A stretch of 61,525 nt of DNA from Planctomycetota bacterium (lineage in GTDB: Bacteria; Planctomycetota; Phycisphaerae; WQYP01): NCBI GenBank assembly GCA_021827645.1, contig JAKAVA010000027.1, forward strand, positions 1-61,525, given 5' to 3'. The notes beneath the pieces are model-generated. The model was given only the letters and a program-made list of their open reading frames with translations, was not told the origin of the DNA and did no database searches. A program made the position numbers and the translations under genes. Shown here piece after piece: positions 18,489-27,308 of this stretch (position 1 is its first letter; each line of letters begins with the position of its first letter).

Positions 18489-19245
18489 GATCTTCCTCAC
18501 GGTCAGCGTTCTGCGTCTACCGGAGCTGGTTTTGCTTCGCACCAGCTCCGAATCGGTCGCACATCTTATCGCGATGGAAATTATACACCTGCGGCAGCAT
18601 GCCATACCTCTCGGCGGTGTGCGCCGGCCCCGCGCGATAGGGTTCTCATTGGAAATCCAAATGTTGGCGCTCGTGTGGTCGAAATCAATAAAATACCAAT
18701 GCCAGACCGTGGCACACCAAACCCGTAACCAAGGGCAGGGATCATAGACAAGAATGGCTTTTTTACCATCAGCCGAACGCAATGCTGTCCACCGCAATTT
18801 ATCGTGCGGAAGTGCCGAGGCGGTTTGAGAAATCGCGTAGATTTGTGCCCACACCTCTGCGCATCTCTGCGATTAAGCCCGCTTCGTCTAAGCGATTGGC
18901 AGTTTCCCACCGCAAGGGGAATATGGTTTCTTGCTGGTGCATGATGTAAGTATGTTTTTTACCGCTGCGGTAACGAAGGTTCGCAGAGGTTCCGTCACAA
19001 ATCTTTGCGCTTTGTTGTACCGTCCTCGCGCGCACAGCGCCTCCCTGCGTTATAGCCTTGGGCTCTACTGGTCAACGGCTCTATCTTCAACCGCTCTGGC
19101 GGTGCGGGCCACCGTTTCCGTCTGGCCGTCGGGTTTATCCCGACTTGCCCCCTGAATGAGCCAATCCACGGCATTTGCCAGTAAGTCTCGCCTTTACCGC
19201 GGAAATGTTTGCATGAAACTGGGTATGAGTCAGGTTTGGGATGGC
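18489..19245. other. Non-coding gap with fragments of an intergenic repeat
   Basis: About 760 bases without a supportable gene. A stretch at about 18848-18873 reads, on the minus strand, TTAATCGCAGAGATGCGCAG, and a related one with CGCAGAGG lies near 18980. Such wording resembles a degenerate intergenic repeat that I recall from many environmental genomes. A minus-strand frame with LVYDPCPWLRVWC could be a gene remnant, but no homologue is recognised. Confidence 0.35.
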
Positions 19246-19273
19246 TTTACGCCGCATGGCAAAGGCCTATACT
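19246..19273 (+). promoter_or_regulatory. Candidate promoter of serA
   Basis: TTTACG at 19246-19251 and TATACT at 19268-19273 have a 16-base spacer, about 70 bases upstream of the serA start. Confidence 0.4.
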
Positions 19274-19341
19274 CATACGACGGAGATGGTATTGCCGTTA
19301 CATCCGAAGTAGAGAAAGTTTTGACTTAAGGTGAAAAAAGA

Positions 19342-20952
19342 ATGCTGAAAATTCTGGTGGCCGACAAGATTGCTGAAGAGGGTTTGGAAATTCTGCGCAC
19401 TCAGGCTGATGTAGAACTCACCAATAAGCCCAAGTGGAATCCGGGTGAACTCTCCAGCGTCATCGGCCAGTACGATGGGGTCATCATCCGCAGCGGGGTG
19501 AAAATTACCACTGCGGACCTTACGTCACCGGGGCGGCTCAAAGCCATCGCCCGGGCTGGTGTGGGTGTGGATAATGTCGATGTTGAGGCGGCAACCCGTG
19601 CGGGTGTGTTGGTTATGAATACGCCCGATGCCAATACCATTACCACATCCGAACATGCCATCACCCTCATGATGGCGCTTTCACGAAAAATTGCTGCCGC
19701 CGATGCACACGTGCGGGCCGGTCTTTGGGAACGCAATCAGTTTCTGGGTACGCAGCTTGCGGGAAAGGTTCTGGGAATCGTCGGCTTCGGCCGGATCGGC
19801 CGGGCCGTTGCCCATCGGGCATTGGGTCTGGAGATGAAAGTGGTCGCATTTGATCAGTTCTTCTACACCGAAAACGCCCTCGATGGGCGGGTGGAAATGT
19901 TTAAGGAACTCGATCAAATGCTGCCGCTGTGCGACTTCATTACGGTGCATGTGCCCGGCGATAAGACGCGGCATTTGATCGGCGAATCGGCCCTGAAAAA
20001 ATGCAAGAAGGGAGTTCGTTTGATCAACTGCGCCCGCGGAGGTGTCATTGATGAACACGCTGTGGCGGCGGCCATTTCCGCCGGCCACGTGGCGGGCATC
20101 GCTCTGGACGTTTTTGAACAGGAGCCGCCGCCGAAGGATCATCCGCTATTTGCGCTTGGCGATCGTGTTCTCCTTACACCACATTTGGGCGCCAGCACGG
20201 TTGAGGCGCAGCGGGCGGTATCGGTCGATGCCGTGGGCGAACTGCTGCTGTATCTGCGGGGCCAGGGGATTGCGGGTGCGGTCAACGCCGCTGGTATCCA
20301 GATGGACCTCTCCGAGGCGGAAAAAGCGTATGTCGATCTGGCCCAGCGCATGGGGGCCGTCCTCTCAGCCATTGTGGATACACGCTATCAAACCGTCACA
20401 CTGAAAACCGCCGGTCCGCTTCCAAGACGGATCGCCAATACGCTTCAGCGTGTGGCGATGGTTGAGCTGTTCAGGGGGCAGATTCAGGAAATTCCCAATG
20501 TGGTCAATGTGATGCACCTTGCCGAGCAGCGGGGCATCAGCGTTCAGCACGAAGTGCTCGCCGAAGCGGGTACCCGCAGCAGCCACCATATTGAGATCGT
20601 CGTTTCCGACGGCGATCATGCTCATGCCATGGTCGGAACGGTATTTGAAGATCATCTTCCGCGTGTGCTTTCCATCAAGGGGTATCATATGGATATGATC
20701 CCCGAAGGCCCGATGGTGCTGGTGGTCAATACCGACCGTCCCGGAGTGATCGGCTTCGTGGGTATGACCTTTGGGCAGGAAAAAATCAATATTGCCGACA
20801 TGGCCATCAGCCGCAAAGGCGATAAGGCGCTCATGCTGCTTAAACTCGACACCCCGCCGGGTGAAAAGTGCCTCAAACTGCTGGAAGGCGGACCCGGAAT
20901 TCAGGTGGTGCGAAGCATGGTGCTTCCCCGCATTGAACGTGCTGCAAAATAG
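19342..20952 (+). CDS. serA: D-3-phosphoglycerate dehydrogenase
   Basis: This is the first step of serine synthesis, oxidising 3-phosphoglycerate with NAD. The 536-residue chain is the long form. It has a catalytic part with GIVGFGRIGRAVA as the NAD-binding loop, NCARGGVIDE with the catalytic Arg, and PHLGAST with the catalytic His. An intervening allosteric substrate-binding domain follows (about 320-450), then a C-terminal ACT domain (PMVLVVNTDRPGVIGFVG), which in relatives binds serine for feedback control. AAGGTGA precedes ATG 19342. A small ArsR-type regulator gene starts six bases after the stop. Confidence 0.97.
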   Translation: MLKILVADKIAEEGLEILRTQADVELTNKPKWNPGELSSVIGQYDGVIIRSGVKITTADLTSPGRLKAIARAGVGVDNVDVEAATRAGVLVMNTPDANTITTSEHAITLMMALSRKIAAADAHVRAGLWERNQFLGTQLAGKVLGIVGFGRIGRAVAHRALGLEMKVVAFDQFFYTENALDGRVEMFKELDQMLPLCDFITVHVPGDKTRHLIGESALKKCKKGVRLINCARGGVIDEHAVAAAISAGHVAGIALDVFEQEPPPKDHPLFALGDRVLLTPHLGASTVEAQRAVSVDAVGELLLYLRGQGIAGAVNAAGIQMDLSEAEKAYVDLAQRMGAVLSAIVDTRYQTVTLKTAGPLPRRIANTLQRVAMVELFRGQIQEIPNVVNVMHLAEQRGISVQHEVLAEAGTRSSHHIEIVVSDGDHAHAMVGTVFEDHLPRVLSIKGYHMDMIPEGPMVLVVNTDRPGVIGFVGMTFGQEKINIADMAISRKGDKALMLLKLDTPPGEKCLKLLEGGPGIQVVRSMVLPRIERAAK

Positions 20953-20958
20953 ACCCCG

Positions 20959-21339
20959 GTGTGGAGCAGTCACTTGCCATCAAACCGCAAAACAGTCACG
21001 CTGTCGCGTCGTAAGCGGGATCGCTATCTGATGGTCTTTGAAGCGCTCGGTGAACCGATGCGTCTGCGCATCATGGAACTGCTGCCCCGCGAACCCCGCT
21101 GCATGGACATGTACAATGTGATTGAACTGGCCGCAGAACTCGGGCTCTCCCAACCGACGGTATCGCATCATCTCAAAATGCTGCGGGGTGCCGGGCTGGT
21201 CAAAAGTCGGCGTCAATGCAACAGCGTTTATTTTTACACCGATATGCGGGCGGTCGACCGGTGGCTTTCCGAGGCGGCCCGACGTCTGGGACGACCGTTG
21301 CAAAATAATCTCTCCCAGACCGGGCGAGAGAACCGGTAG
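20959..21339 (+). CDS. ArsR-type winged-helix transcriptional regulator
   Basis: The protein is 126 residues from GTG 20959, or 102 from ATG 21031, where the recognisable domain begins. It shows the ArsR layout: FEALGEPMRLRIMELL, the recognition region LGLSQPTVSHHLKML, then AGLVKSRRQCNSVYFYT as the wing. No standard CxC metal site is present, so it may sense something other than metal. It starts six bases after serA and ends 121 bases before poxB, so it could control either gene; the sequence does not settle this. Confidence 0.85.
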   Translation: MWSSHLPSNRKTVTLSRRKRDRYLMVFEALGEPMRLRIMELLPREPRCMDMYNVIELAAELGLSQPTVSHHLKMLRGAGLVKSRRQCNSVYFYTDMRAVDRWLSEAARRLGRPLQNNLSQTGRENR

Positions 21340-21460
21340 AAAGGGCTCGGCCACCCGGCCATGGTAGGCTCGATTGGCGAACTGCGGTGCAACCGATCGT
21401 GGGCTCGTCGAACTCCATCGCTTCTCGGTCGATCCTGTAACACGTGAATGGAGGTACGCG

Positions 21461-23188
21461 ATGGCGTCACAAACAGTTGCGGATGTTTTGGTTCAAACCC
21501 TTGCTGAAATCGGTATACGCCGGATTTATGGCGTGGTGGGGGATTCGCTCAACGCCATCACCGATTCCATTCGCCGGACTCCCACCATGGAGTGGACGCA
21601 CGTGCGGCACGAGGAAACGGCCGCCTTCGCCGCCGGGGCTGAAGCCCATCTCACCGGCCACCTCGCGGTGTGCGCAGGGAGTTGCGGGCCGGGCAACCTG
21701 CATCTGATCAACGGCCTTTTTGATTGTGCGCGTTCGAGAGTTCCAGTGCTGGCCATCGCCGCCCAGATACCCAGCAGCGAACGCGGTACCGGCTATTTTC
21801 AGGAAACCACCCCCGAATCACTTTTCAAAGACTGCAGCCATTACTGCGGTGTTATCTCCCATCCGCATCAGCTGGTCCGCATTCTCCCGATTGCCATCAA
21901 TACCGCGATCAGTCGTTCGGGCGTTGCGGTCATCGTGATCTCTGGAGACGTGGCGGCCCAGATATTTGATCTCGATGTCATGCCGACTCCCATTTCGGCC
22001 GATCCATCCGTAGTAATGCCGGATGAAACTCAGCTTTCAGCTGCGACCGAAATCCTCAACCGTGCGGAGAAGGTCGCTATTCTCGCCGGTGCCGGCTGTA
22101 AAGATGCGCATCGGGAATTGATCGACATCGCCGATCGGCTCGCTGCTCCGATGGTTCATGCCCTCAGGGGCAAGGAATATGTTGAATATGACAATCCGTA
22201 TGATGTGGGAATGACCGGCCTGTTGGGTTTTTCCTCCGGATATCATGCAATGAAAAATTGTGACGCGCTGCTGATGCTTGGAACCGACTTTCCTTATCCG
22301 CAATTTTTTCCCGAAAAGGCACGCATTATTCAGGTGGATCGGCTCGGCGAACAGATCGGCCGCCGGACACGCGTCGATCTGGGAATCATCGGCGATGTGC
22401 GCACCACGCTCACCCAACTGCTGCCGCGGTTGAAGCGGCGGACCGATCGCGCCTATCTGGAGCTTTGCCGCAATCATTATCAAAAGGCCAGAAAACAGCT
22501 TGATGAGTTGGCTCTCGGCAAGCCGGGGCGAACGCCCATCCATCCGCAATATCTTATGAAACTCATCGATGCCGCAGCCTCCGACAACGCGGTGTTCACC
22601 TGCGATGTCGGCACGCCCACCATCTGGGCGGCGCGATATCTGACCATGAACGGAAAACGTCGATTGACAGGTTCATTCACACACGGTTCCATGGCCAGCG
22701 CCCTGCCGCAGGCCATCGGCGCTCAGTCTGCTTTTCCACAGCGGCAGGTGATAGCGCTGTGTGGTGACGGCGGCCTTTCCATGATGCTCGGTGAACTGCT
22801 CACCGTGCGTCAGCTCAAGCTGCCCGTGAAAATTTTTATCTTCAACAACAGTTCACTCGGATTTGTGGAGCTGGAAATGAAAGCGGCCGGGCTGCTCAAT
22901 TTTGGCACCGACCTGCTGAATCCCGATTTTGCCCGCATGGCGCAGGCGATGGACATTCACGCCGTCCGTGTGGAAAAGCCGGAGGAACTCGGGCCCGCCA
23001 TCGATATGGCGTATGGCCATCCTGGGCCGGTTTTGGTGGATGTTCTCGTCAACCGACAGGAACTCTCCATGCCGCCGACGATAACCGGTCGCCAAGCCAT
23101 GGGCTTCGGGCTCTACCTGATCCGGGCGGTTCTCAACGGCCGAGGCGATGAGGTGATTGATCTGGCGAAGACGAATCTGAGGAGATAG
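21461..23188 (+). CDS. poxB: Pyruvate dehydrogenase (quinone), PoxB-like
   Basis: This is a thiamine-diphosphate and FAD enzyme that oxidises pyruvate to acetate and CO2 and passes electrons to quinone at the membrane. The 575-residue length is close to E. coli PoxB (572). It has the N-terminal pyrimidine-binding part with the Glu in VRHEETAAFAAGAEA, SCGPGNLHLINGLFD, and the ThDP-Mg motif GDGGLSMMLGELLT with downstream NNS. The C-terminal GFGLYLIRAVLNGRGDEVID then LAKTNLRR matches the lipid-binding tail of PoxB, which sets it apart from acetolactate synthase. ATG 21461 has GGAGG six bases upstream; the frame is open 29 codons earlier without support. Confidence 0.9.
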   Translation: MASQTVADVLVQTLAEIGIRRIYGVVGDSLNAITDSIRRTPTMEWTHVRHEETAAFAAGAEAHLTGHLAVCAGSCGPGNLHLINGLFDCARSRVPVLAIAAQIPSSERGTGYFQETTPESLFKDCSHYCGVISHPHQLVRILPIAINTAISRSGVAVIVISGDVAAQIFDLDVMPTPISADPSVVMPDETQLSAATEILNRAEKVAILAGAGCKDAHRELIDIADRLAAPMVHALRGKEYVEYDNPYDVGMTGLLGFSSGYHAMKNCDALLMLGTDFPYPQFFPEKARIIQVDRLGEQIGRRTRVDLGIIGDVRTTLTQLLPRLKRRTDRAYLELCRNHYQKARKQLDELALGKPGRTPIHPQYLMKLIDAAASDNAVFTCDVGTPTIWAARYLTMNGKRRLTGSFTHGSMASALPQAIGAQSAFPQRQVIALCGDGGLSMMLGELLTVRQLKLPVKIFIFNNSSLGFVELEMKAAGLLNFGTDLLNPDFARMAQAMDIHAVRVEKPEELGPAIDMAYGHPGPVLVDVLVNRQELSMPPTITGRQAMGFGLYLIRAVLNGRGDEVIDLAKTNLRR

Positions 23189-23198
23189 TCGCCGCGGA

Positions 23199-24329
23199 TT
23201 ACACAGCTGCCTGCGGCCAGGTCGGATCGCTAAACCGGCCCGCCTCCAGAATCGTCCGGCCGTCGGCCTCGATTCGGCAGCCCGGCCGCCTCAAGTCGCA
23301 GACCATATCCCAATGGAGGCCGCTGTTGTTTTTTCCTCCGGTCTCCGGATACGCCGCCCCCACCGCCGCGTGACAGGTGCCGCCGATTTTTTCATCAAAA
23401 AGGGTGTTGCGTGTGTACTGCTGTATGGAATAATTGGTCCCGATGGCAAATTCACCCAGAGTTCGGGCGCCCGCGTCCTGATCCAGCATGGTCAGGAGAA
23501 ATTCCTGTCCTTTGGCGGCCCGGGCATCAACAACCCGACCGTGCTTGAACGTAAGAACAATATCATCACATTGGCGGCCATGATGCACCGCCGGAAAGCT
23601 GTAGCGGATGGTGCCATTGACCGCGTCTTCGATCGGGCCGGTAAAGACCTCTCCATCAGGAAAATTTTCATGTCCGCAGCAGTTGATCCACTTGCGTCCC
23701 TTAACACCGAGACGCAGATCGGTGTCCGGGGCAATCACGCGGATTTCAGAAACGGTGTCCAGATAATCGACCAGCCGCTGCTGTCGTTCCGATATCGCTT
23801 TCCATGCGGCGACGGGGTCAGCCAAATGCAGCAGGCCGCCGTGGAATACAAAATCGGCATAATCATGAAGCGACATCTCCGCATCCTGTGCCGCCGCCTG
23901 TGTCGGATATTGCGTCCCCACCCAGCGCAGTTCACCTTTCGCGGCTCTTTCGAGAAAGCGGGTGCTGATCGGACGACGCGCCTGCGCCGCCATCGCCTGT
24001 TTCTTCGGGTCAACCTGCGACATGCTTTTCGTATTGGAATCGCCCCAGAGACCGATGGATGCATCAATCTTTTCCACGAGATATTGGCTCACCGGCGATA
24101 AAAACGAAAGCTGCTCCGGCGTCGCAACTCGATAAAATGCCTCGGCCATGGCATCGCTGCTCAGCAGCACAAACGGATTGCCGCCGGCCGCCAATGCCTT
24201 TTCATATATGGCCTCAACCAAAGGCAGGGCAACCACATCCCCCTGAATACGCACCAGATCACCCTTTTTAATACCCGCGGAATAGTGCACGAGTATGTCG
24301 GCGAGTTTATCGAGACGTTGATCACGCAT
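23199..24329 (-). CDS. M29-family aminopeptidase (AmpS/AmpT type)
   Basis: The 376-residue cytosolic metallopeptidase removes N-terminal residues from peptides. Family features in order are ADILVHYSAGIKKGDLVRI at the start, FPDGEVFTGP with the first metal-binding Glu, GEFAIGTN with the second Glu, and GGTCHAAVGAAYPETGGKN then SGLHWDMVCD with His and Asp ligands. The length is close to the usual 370-410. It converges with poxB, leaving ten bases between the stops, so no separate terminator is visible. A ribosome site (AAAGGA) precedes ATG 24329. Confidence 0.92.
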   Translation of the reverse strand: MRDQRLDKLADILVHYSAGIKKGDLVRIQGDVVALPLVEAIYEKALAAGGNPFVLLSSDAMAEAFYRVATPEQLSFLSPVSQYLVEKIDASIGLWGDSNTKSMSQVDPKKQAMAAQARRPISTRFLERAAKGELRWVGTQYPTQAAAQDAEMSLHDYADFVFHGGLLHLADPVAAWKAISERQQRLVDYLDTVSEIRVIAPDTDLRLGVKGRKWINCCGHENFPDGEVFTGPIEDAVNGTIRYSFPAVHHGRQCDDIVLTFKHGRVVDARAAKGQEFLLTMLDQDAGARTLGEFAIGTNYSIQQYTRNTLFDEKIGGTCHAAVGAAYPETGGKNNSGLHWDMVCDLRRPGCRIEADGRTILEAGRFSDPTWPQAAV

Positions 24330-24401
24330 GAGATTAAATCCTTTCAGTCATCGCTACTATTCTTGCCCGCATTCCGGCACCGCAGCCGCGATGAGCGGAC
24401 G

Positions 24402-27296
24402 TTACTTTACGGCAGAGAGCAGTTTGCTCAAATTGTCATCCAGACGCTGCATTTCAGATTCATAGACCGCCAATTGATCACGAATCCCCTGTACCACCTT
24501 CTCCGGAGCCTTGGTGACGAATTGGTCATTGGCCAGCTTACCTCGGCCGCTGGAGATGAGTTTCTCCAACTCCTGCCGCCGGCGCTGCAGTTTTTCAATC
24601 TCCATCTCACGATCCACCACGCCGGCGACGTAGATCGTCACCCCACCGACCACCGCAATCGCGGCATCCGATGGAGGTGTGATGGTGACACCCGCTTCAT
24701 GTATCGAACAGAGACTCAGGTTTTCAATCATCGGAACGCCCGGAGCAATTCGATGAAGCGCCTCGGCAGAATCGGCCTGCAGATGCACCGTAAGGGTTCT
24801 CTTGAGGTCGATGTTGTACTGATTGCGGATATCGCGAATCGCCCGGGTAATCTGCTGTATCATGTTGAATGTTTCCGTCACGCCGGTATCCACCTCACCG
24901 ACAGGTTCCGGAAACGGTGACCGGGCCAGCAGGCCATCGCCCGGAAGTTTTTCCCAGATCGCCTCGGTGACGAACGGCATCAGCGGATGAAGCAGGGCCA
25001 AGCTGGTACGCAGCACATATCCCAGAACCGCCTGCACCTGCGGATCACCGCTCCGGATGCGTGCCTTGGCAATTTCCAGATACCAGTCGCACACATCGCC
25101 CCAGAAGTATTGGTAAAGCATGGATGTAAGTTCTGCGAATCGAAATTCATCAATCAATCGGCGCGTCTGAGTGATGGCCCGGCAGGTGGATGAAATGATC
25201 CAACGGTCGGCCATATCTCCATCTTTGAGTATTTTTGCCGCCACATCACCCGATGAATTTCCCGCATCACCCAGATGACTGATGATGAAGCGCGATGCGT
25301 TCCAGAGTTTGTTGGCGAAGTTACGGCCGACATCAAACCGTGGGCTGGTGTTGCGGCCGGTGCGGGCGTCCTTGACCACCGGCAACCGAATATCCTGCGT
25401 CTCGGTCGCCATGGACGCCAGTGTATAGCGCAGCGCATCGGCGCCATGACTTTCGACGATATCGACCGGATCAACGCCGTTACCCAATGATTTTTTCATC
25501 GGCCGGCCGTTGCCGTCCTGAATGACCGCGTGAATATAAACCCGTCGAAAAGGAACATCGCCATGGCAGAAAAGACCGAACATCACCATCCGGGCGACCC
25601 AGAGGGTTAATATCTCGCGCGCGGTGGAAAGCACGCTGGTGGGATAATAGTAGGGGAGCAGTTGGTCGTCCGGCCGGTCGCCCGTGCCGTCCTTCGGCCA
25701 GCCCATGGTTGAAAGGGGCCAGAGGGCGGAAGAAAACCATGTGTCCAGCACGTCGTCATCGCGATGCAACTCAACGCCCAAATCGCGGGCAAGGTATTCC
25801 AGCGTCTGGTCGGCCGACTCCGATCGTGGGCAGATCAGCAGTGTTCCATCAGGGCGCCTGCGGACAGAGAGCAGGTGGTTATCGGGGTCGTGTTTCTGTA
25901 TGGCGGTGACCATCGCCTCCGCGCCGGCCGTGGCGACGGTCCAGACCGGTATGCGGTGTCCCCACCACAATTGCCGCGATATGCACCAGTCGCGTTTTTG
26001 CGACAGCCAGTCCGTATATCCCTTCGCATAGCGATCCGGTGTGATCTTGATACGACCATCGGCAACGGCGTCGATGGCGGCTTGAGCGAGGCCTGAAGCC
26101 CGCTGGCCATTCCCCAATGCCACACCGCCGTCAATATCTCCCATCCGCACAAACCATTGTTCGCTTAAATAGGGTTCGATGGGCGTTTTGCTCCGGTCGC
26201 TATGGCCGACCTCATGTTCATGGTCGCGCTGATCGGCGATAAGCCCGAGCTTTTCCAAATCGGTGAGGATGGCTTTTCGCGCTTCATCGGCAAACCGCAT
26301 CCCGCGGTAGTCATATTCAACACCCTGAAATTGACCCGCACCATTCTCATTCATACGCCCATCGGGGGTCAAAAGATTGATCTGCTCCAGCCGGTGCCGG
26401 AGGCCGGTGGCGTAGTCGTTCGGATCGTGCGCGGGCGTCACCTTCACCGCTCCGGTGCCGAATTCCATGTCCACGAGTTGGCCGTCCCCGATGATCGGGA
26501 TTCGCCTTCCCACCAGCGGCACCATCACCTCACGGCCGATCAGCGAACGATAACGCGGATCATCCGGGTGCACGGCGACCGCGGTATCGCCCAGCATGGT
26601 TTCAGGACGTGTGGTGGCGACAATGAGATATTCCGGCTCACCTTCGCACCGCTCAGCGAGCGGATACCGAATGGAAGTCATCTTGCCGCGTACCGTTTCA
26701 AAATAGATTTCATCGTCCGCCACGGCCGTTTTAAGCTGGGCATCCCAGTTGACCAGCCGCAACCCGCGAAAGATCAGATCGGCGGAGAAGAGACGATAGA
26801 AGGCCTCGCGTACGGCCGCCGCACAGGTGTCGTCGAGCGTAAATCGTGTGCGTGTCCAGTCGCACGACGCACCCACCGCCTGAAGCTGCTTCAAAATACG
26901 ATCGCCGTACGTTTCCTTCCACTGCCAGATTCGCCTTACCAGTTCATCCCGGCCCAGATCGTGCCGCGATTTTTTTTCCTTTTCAAAAATCGTTTTTTCC
27001 ACCACTGCCTGGGTCGCGATTCCAGCATGATCAATACCGGGAATCCAGAGCGTATCATGGCCCAGCATGCGGTGATGACGCACGAGAATATCCTGAATGG
27101 TGGCGTTAATCGCATGGCCCAGATGCAATGCTCCGGTTACATTCGGCGGCGGAATGACGATGCTGAATCTCCGCTCGGGCGGCTGGCGACCCGCTGCAGC
27201 GCGGAATTCGCCCAGTTCCTTCATCCACCGGTTCCAAATTCTATTTTCAGTTCTGGACGGCTCGTATTGCGAGCCGAGTTCCTCGTTCACGTTCAT
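24402..27296 (-). CDS. valS: Valyl-tRNA synthetase
   Basis: This is a class I synthetase that charges tRNA-Val. The 964-residue protein has the HIGH-type motif (PPPNVTGALHLGHAIN, HLGH at 58-61), a large editing insertion, the KMSKS-type motif RPMKKSLGN near residue 600, the anticodon-binding domain and the C-terminal coiled-coil arm (REMEIEKLQRRRQELEKLI) that contacts the tRNA. ATG 27296 is used; a TTG three codons upstream and a GTG two codons downstream are alternatives, and the GTG has the better-spaced GAGG. It follows cimA by only a dozen bases, so the two are probably co-transcribed. Confidence 0.96.
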   Translation of the reverse strand: MNVNEELGSQYEPSRTENRIWNRWMKELGEFRAAAGRQPPERRFSIVIPPPNVTGALHLGHAINATIQDILVRHHRMLGHDTLWIPGIDHAGIATQAVVEKTIFEKEKKSRHDLGRDELVRRIWQWKETYGDRILKQLQAVGASCDWTRTRFTLDDTCAAAVREAFYRLFSADLIFRGLRLVNWDAQLKTAVADDEIYFETVRGKMTSIRYPLAERCEGEPEYLIVATTRPETMLGDTAVAVHPDDPRYRSLIGREVMVPLVGRRIPIIGDGQLVDMEFGTGAVKVTPAHDPNDYATGLRHRLEQINLLTPDGRMNENGAGQFQGVEYDYRGMRFADEARKAILTDLEKLGLIADQRDHEHEVGHSDRSKTPIEPYLSEQWFVRMGDIDGGVALGNGQRASGLAQAAIDAVADGRIKITPDRYAKGYTDWLSQKRDWCISRQLWWGHRIPVWTVATAGAEAMVTAIQKHDPDNHLLSVRRRPDGTLLICPRSESADQTLEYLARDLGVELHRDDDVLDTWFSSALWPLSTMGWPKDGTGDRPDDQLLPYYYPTSVLSTAREILTLWVARMVMFGLFCHGDVPFRRVYIHAVIQDGNGRPMKKSLGNGVDPVDIVESHGADALRYTLASMATETQDIRLPVVKDARTGRNTSPRFDVGRNFANKLWNASRFIISHLGDAGNSSGDVAAKILKDGDMADRWIISSTCRAITQTRRLIDEFRFAELTSMLYQYFWGDVCDWYLEIAKARIRSGDPQVQAVLGYVLRTSLALLHPLMPFVTEAIWEKLPGDGLLARSPFPEPVGEVDTGVTETFNMIQQITRAIRDIRNQYNIDLKRTLTVHLQADSAEALHRIAPGVPMIENLSLCSIHEAGVTITPPSDAAIAVVGGVTIYVAGVVDREMEIEKLQRRRQELEKLISSGRGKLANDQFVTKAPEKVVQGIRDQLAVYESEMQRLDDNLSKLLSAVK

Positions 27297-27308
27297 CCTC
27301 GTCAATAT

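Noticed and set aside
18489..18854. Upstream extension of the small membrane protein frame
   Set aside because: The added residues are Arg/Cys-rich with no signal or domain, and the ribosome site fits the inner ATG.
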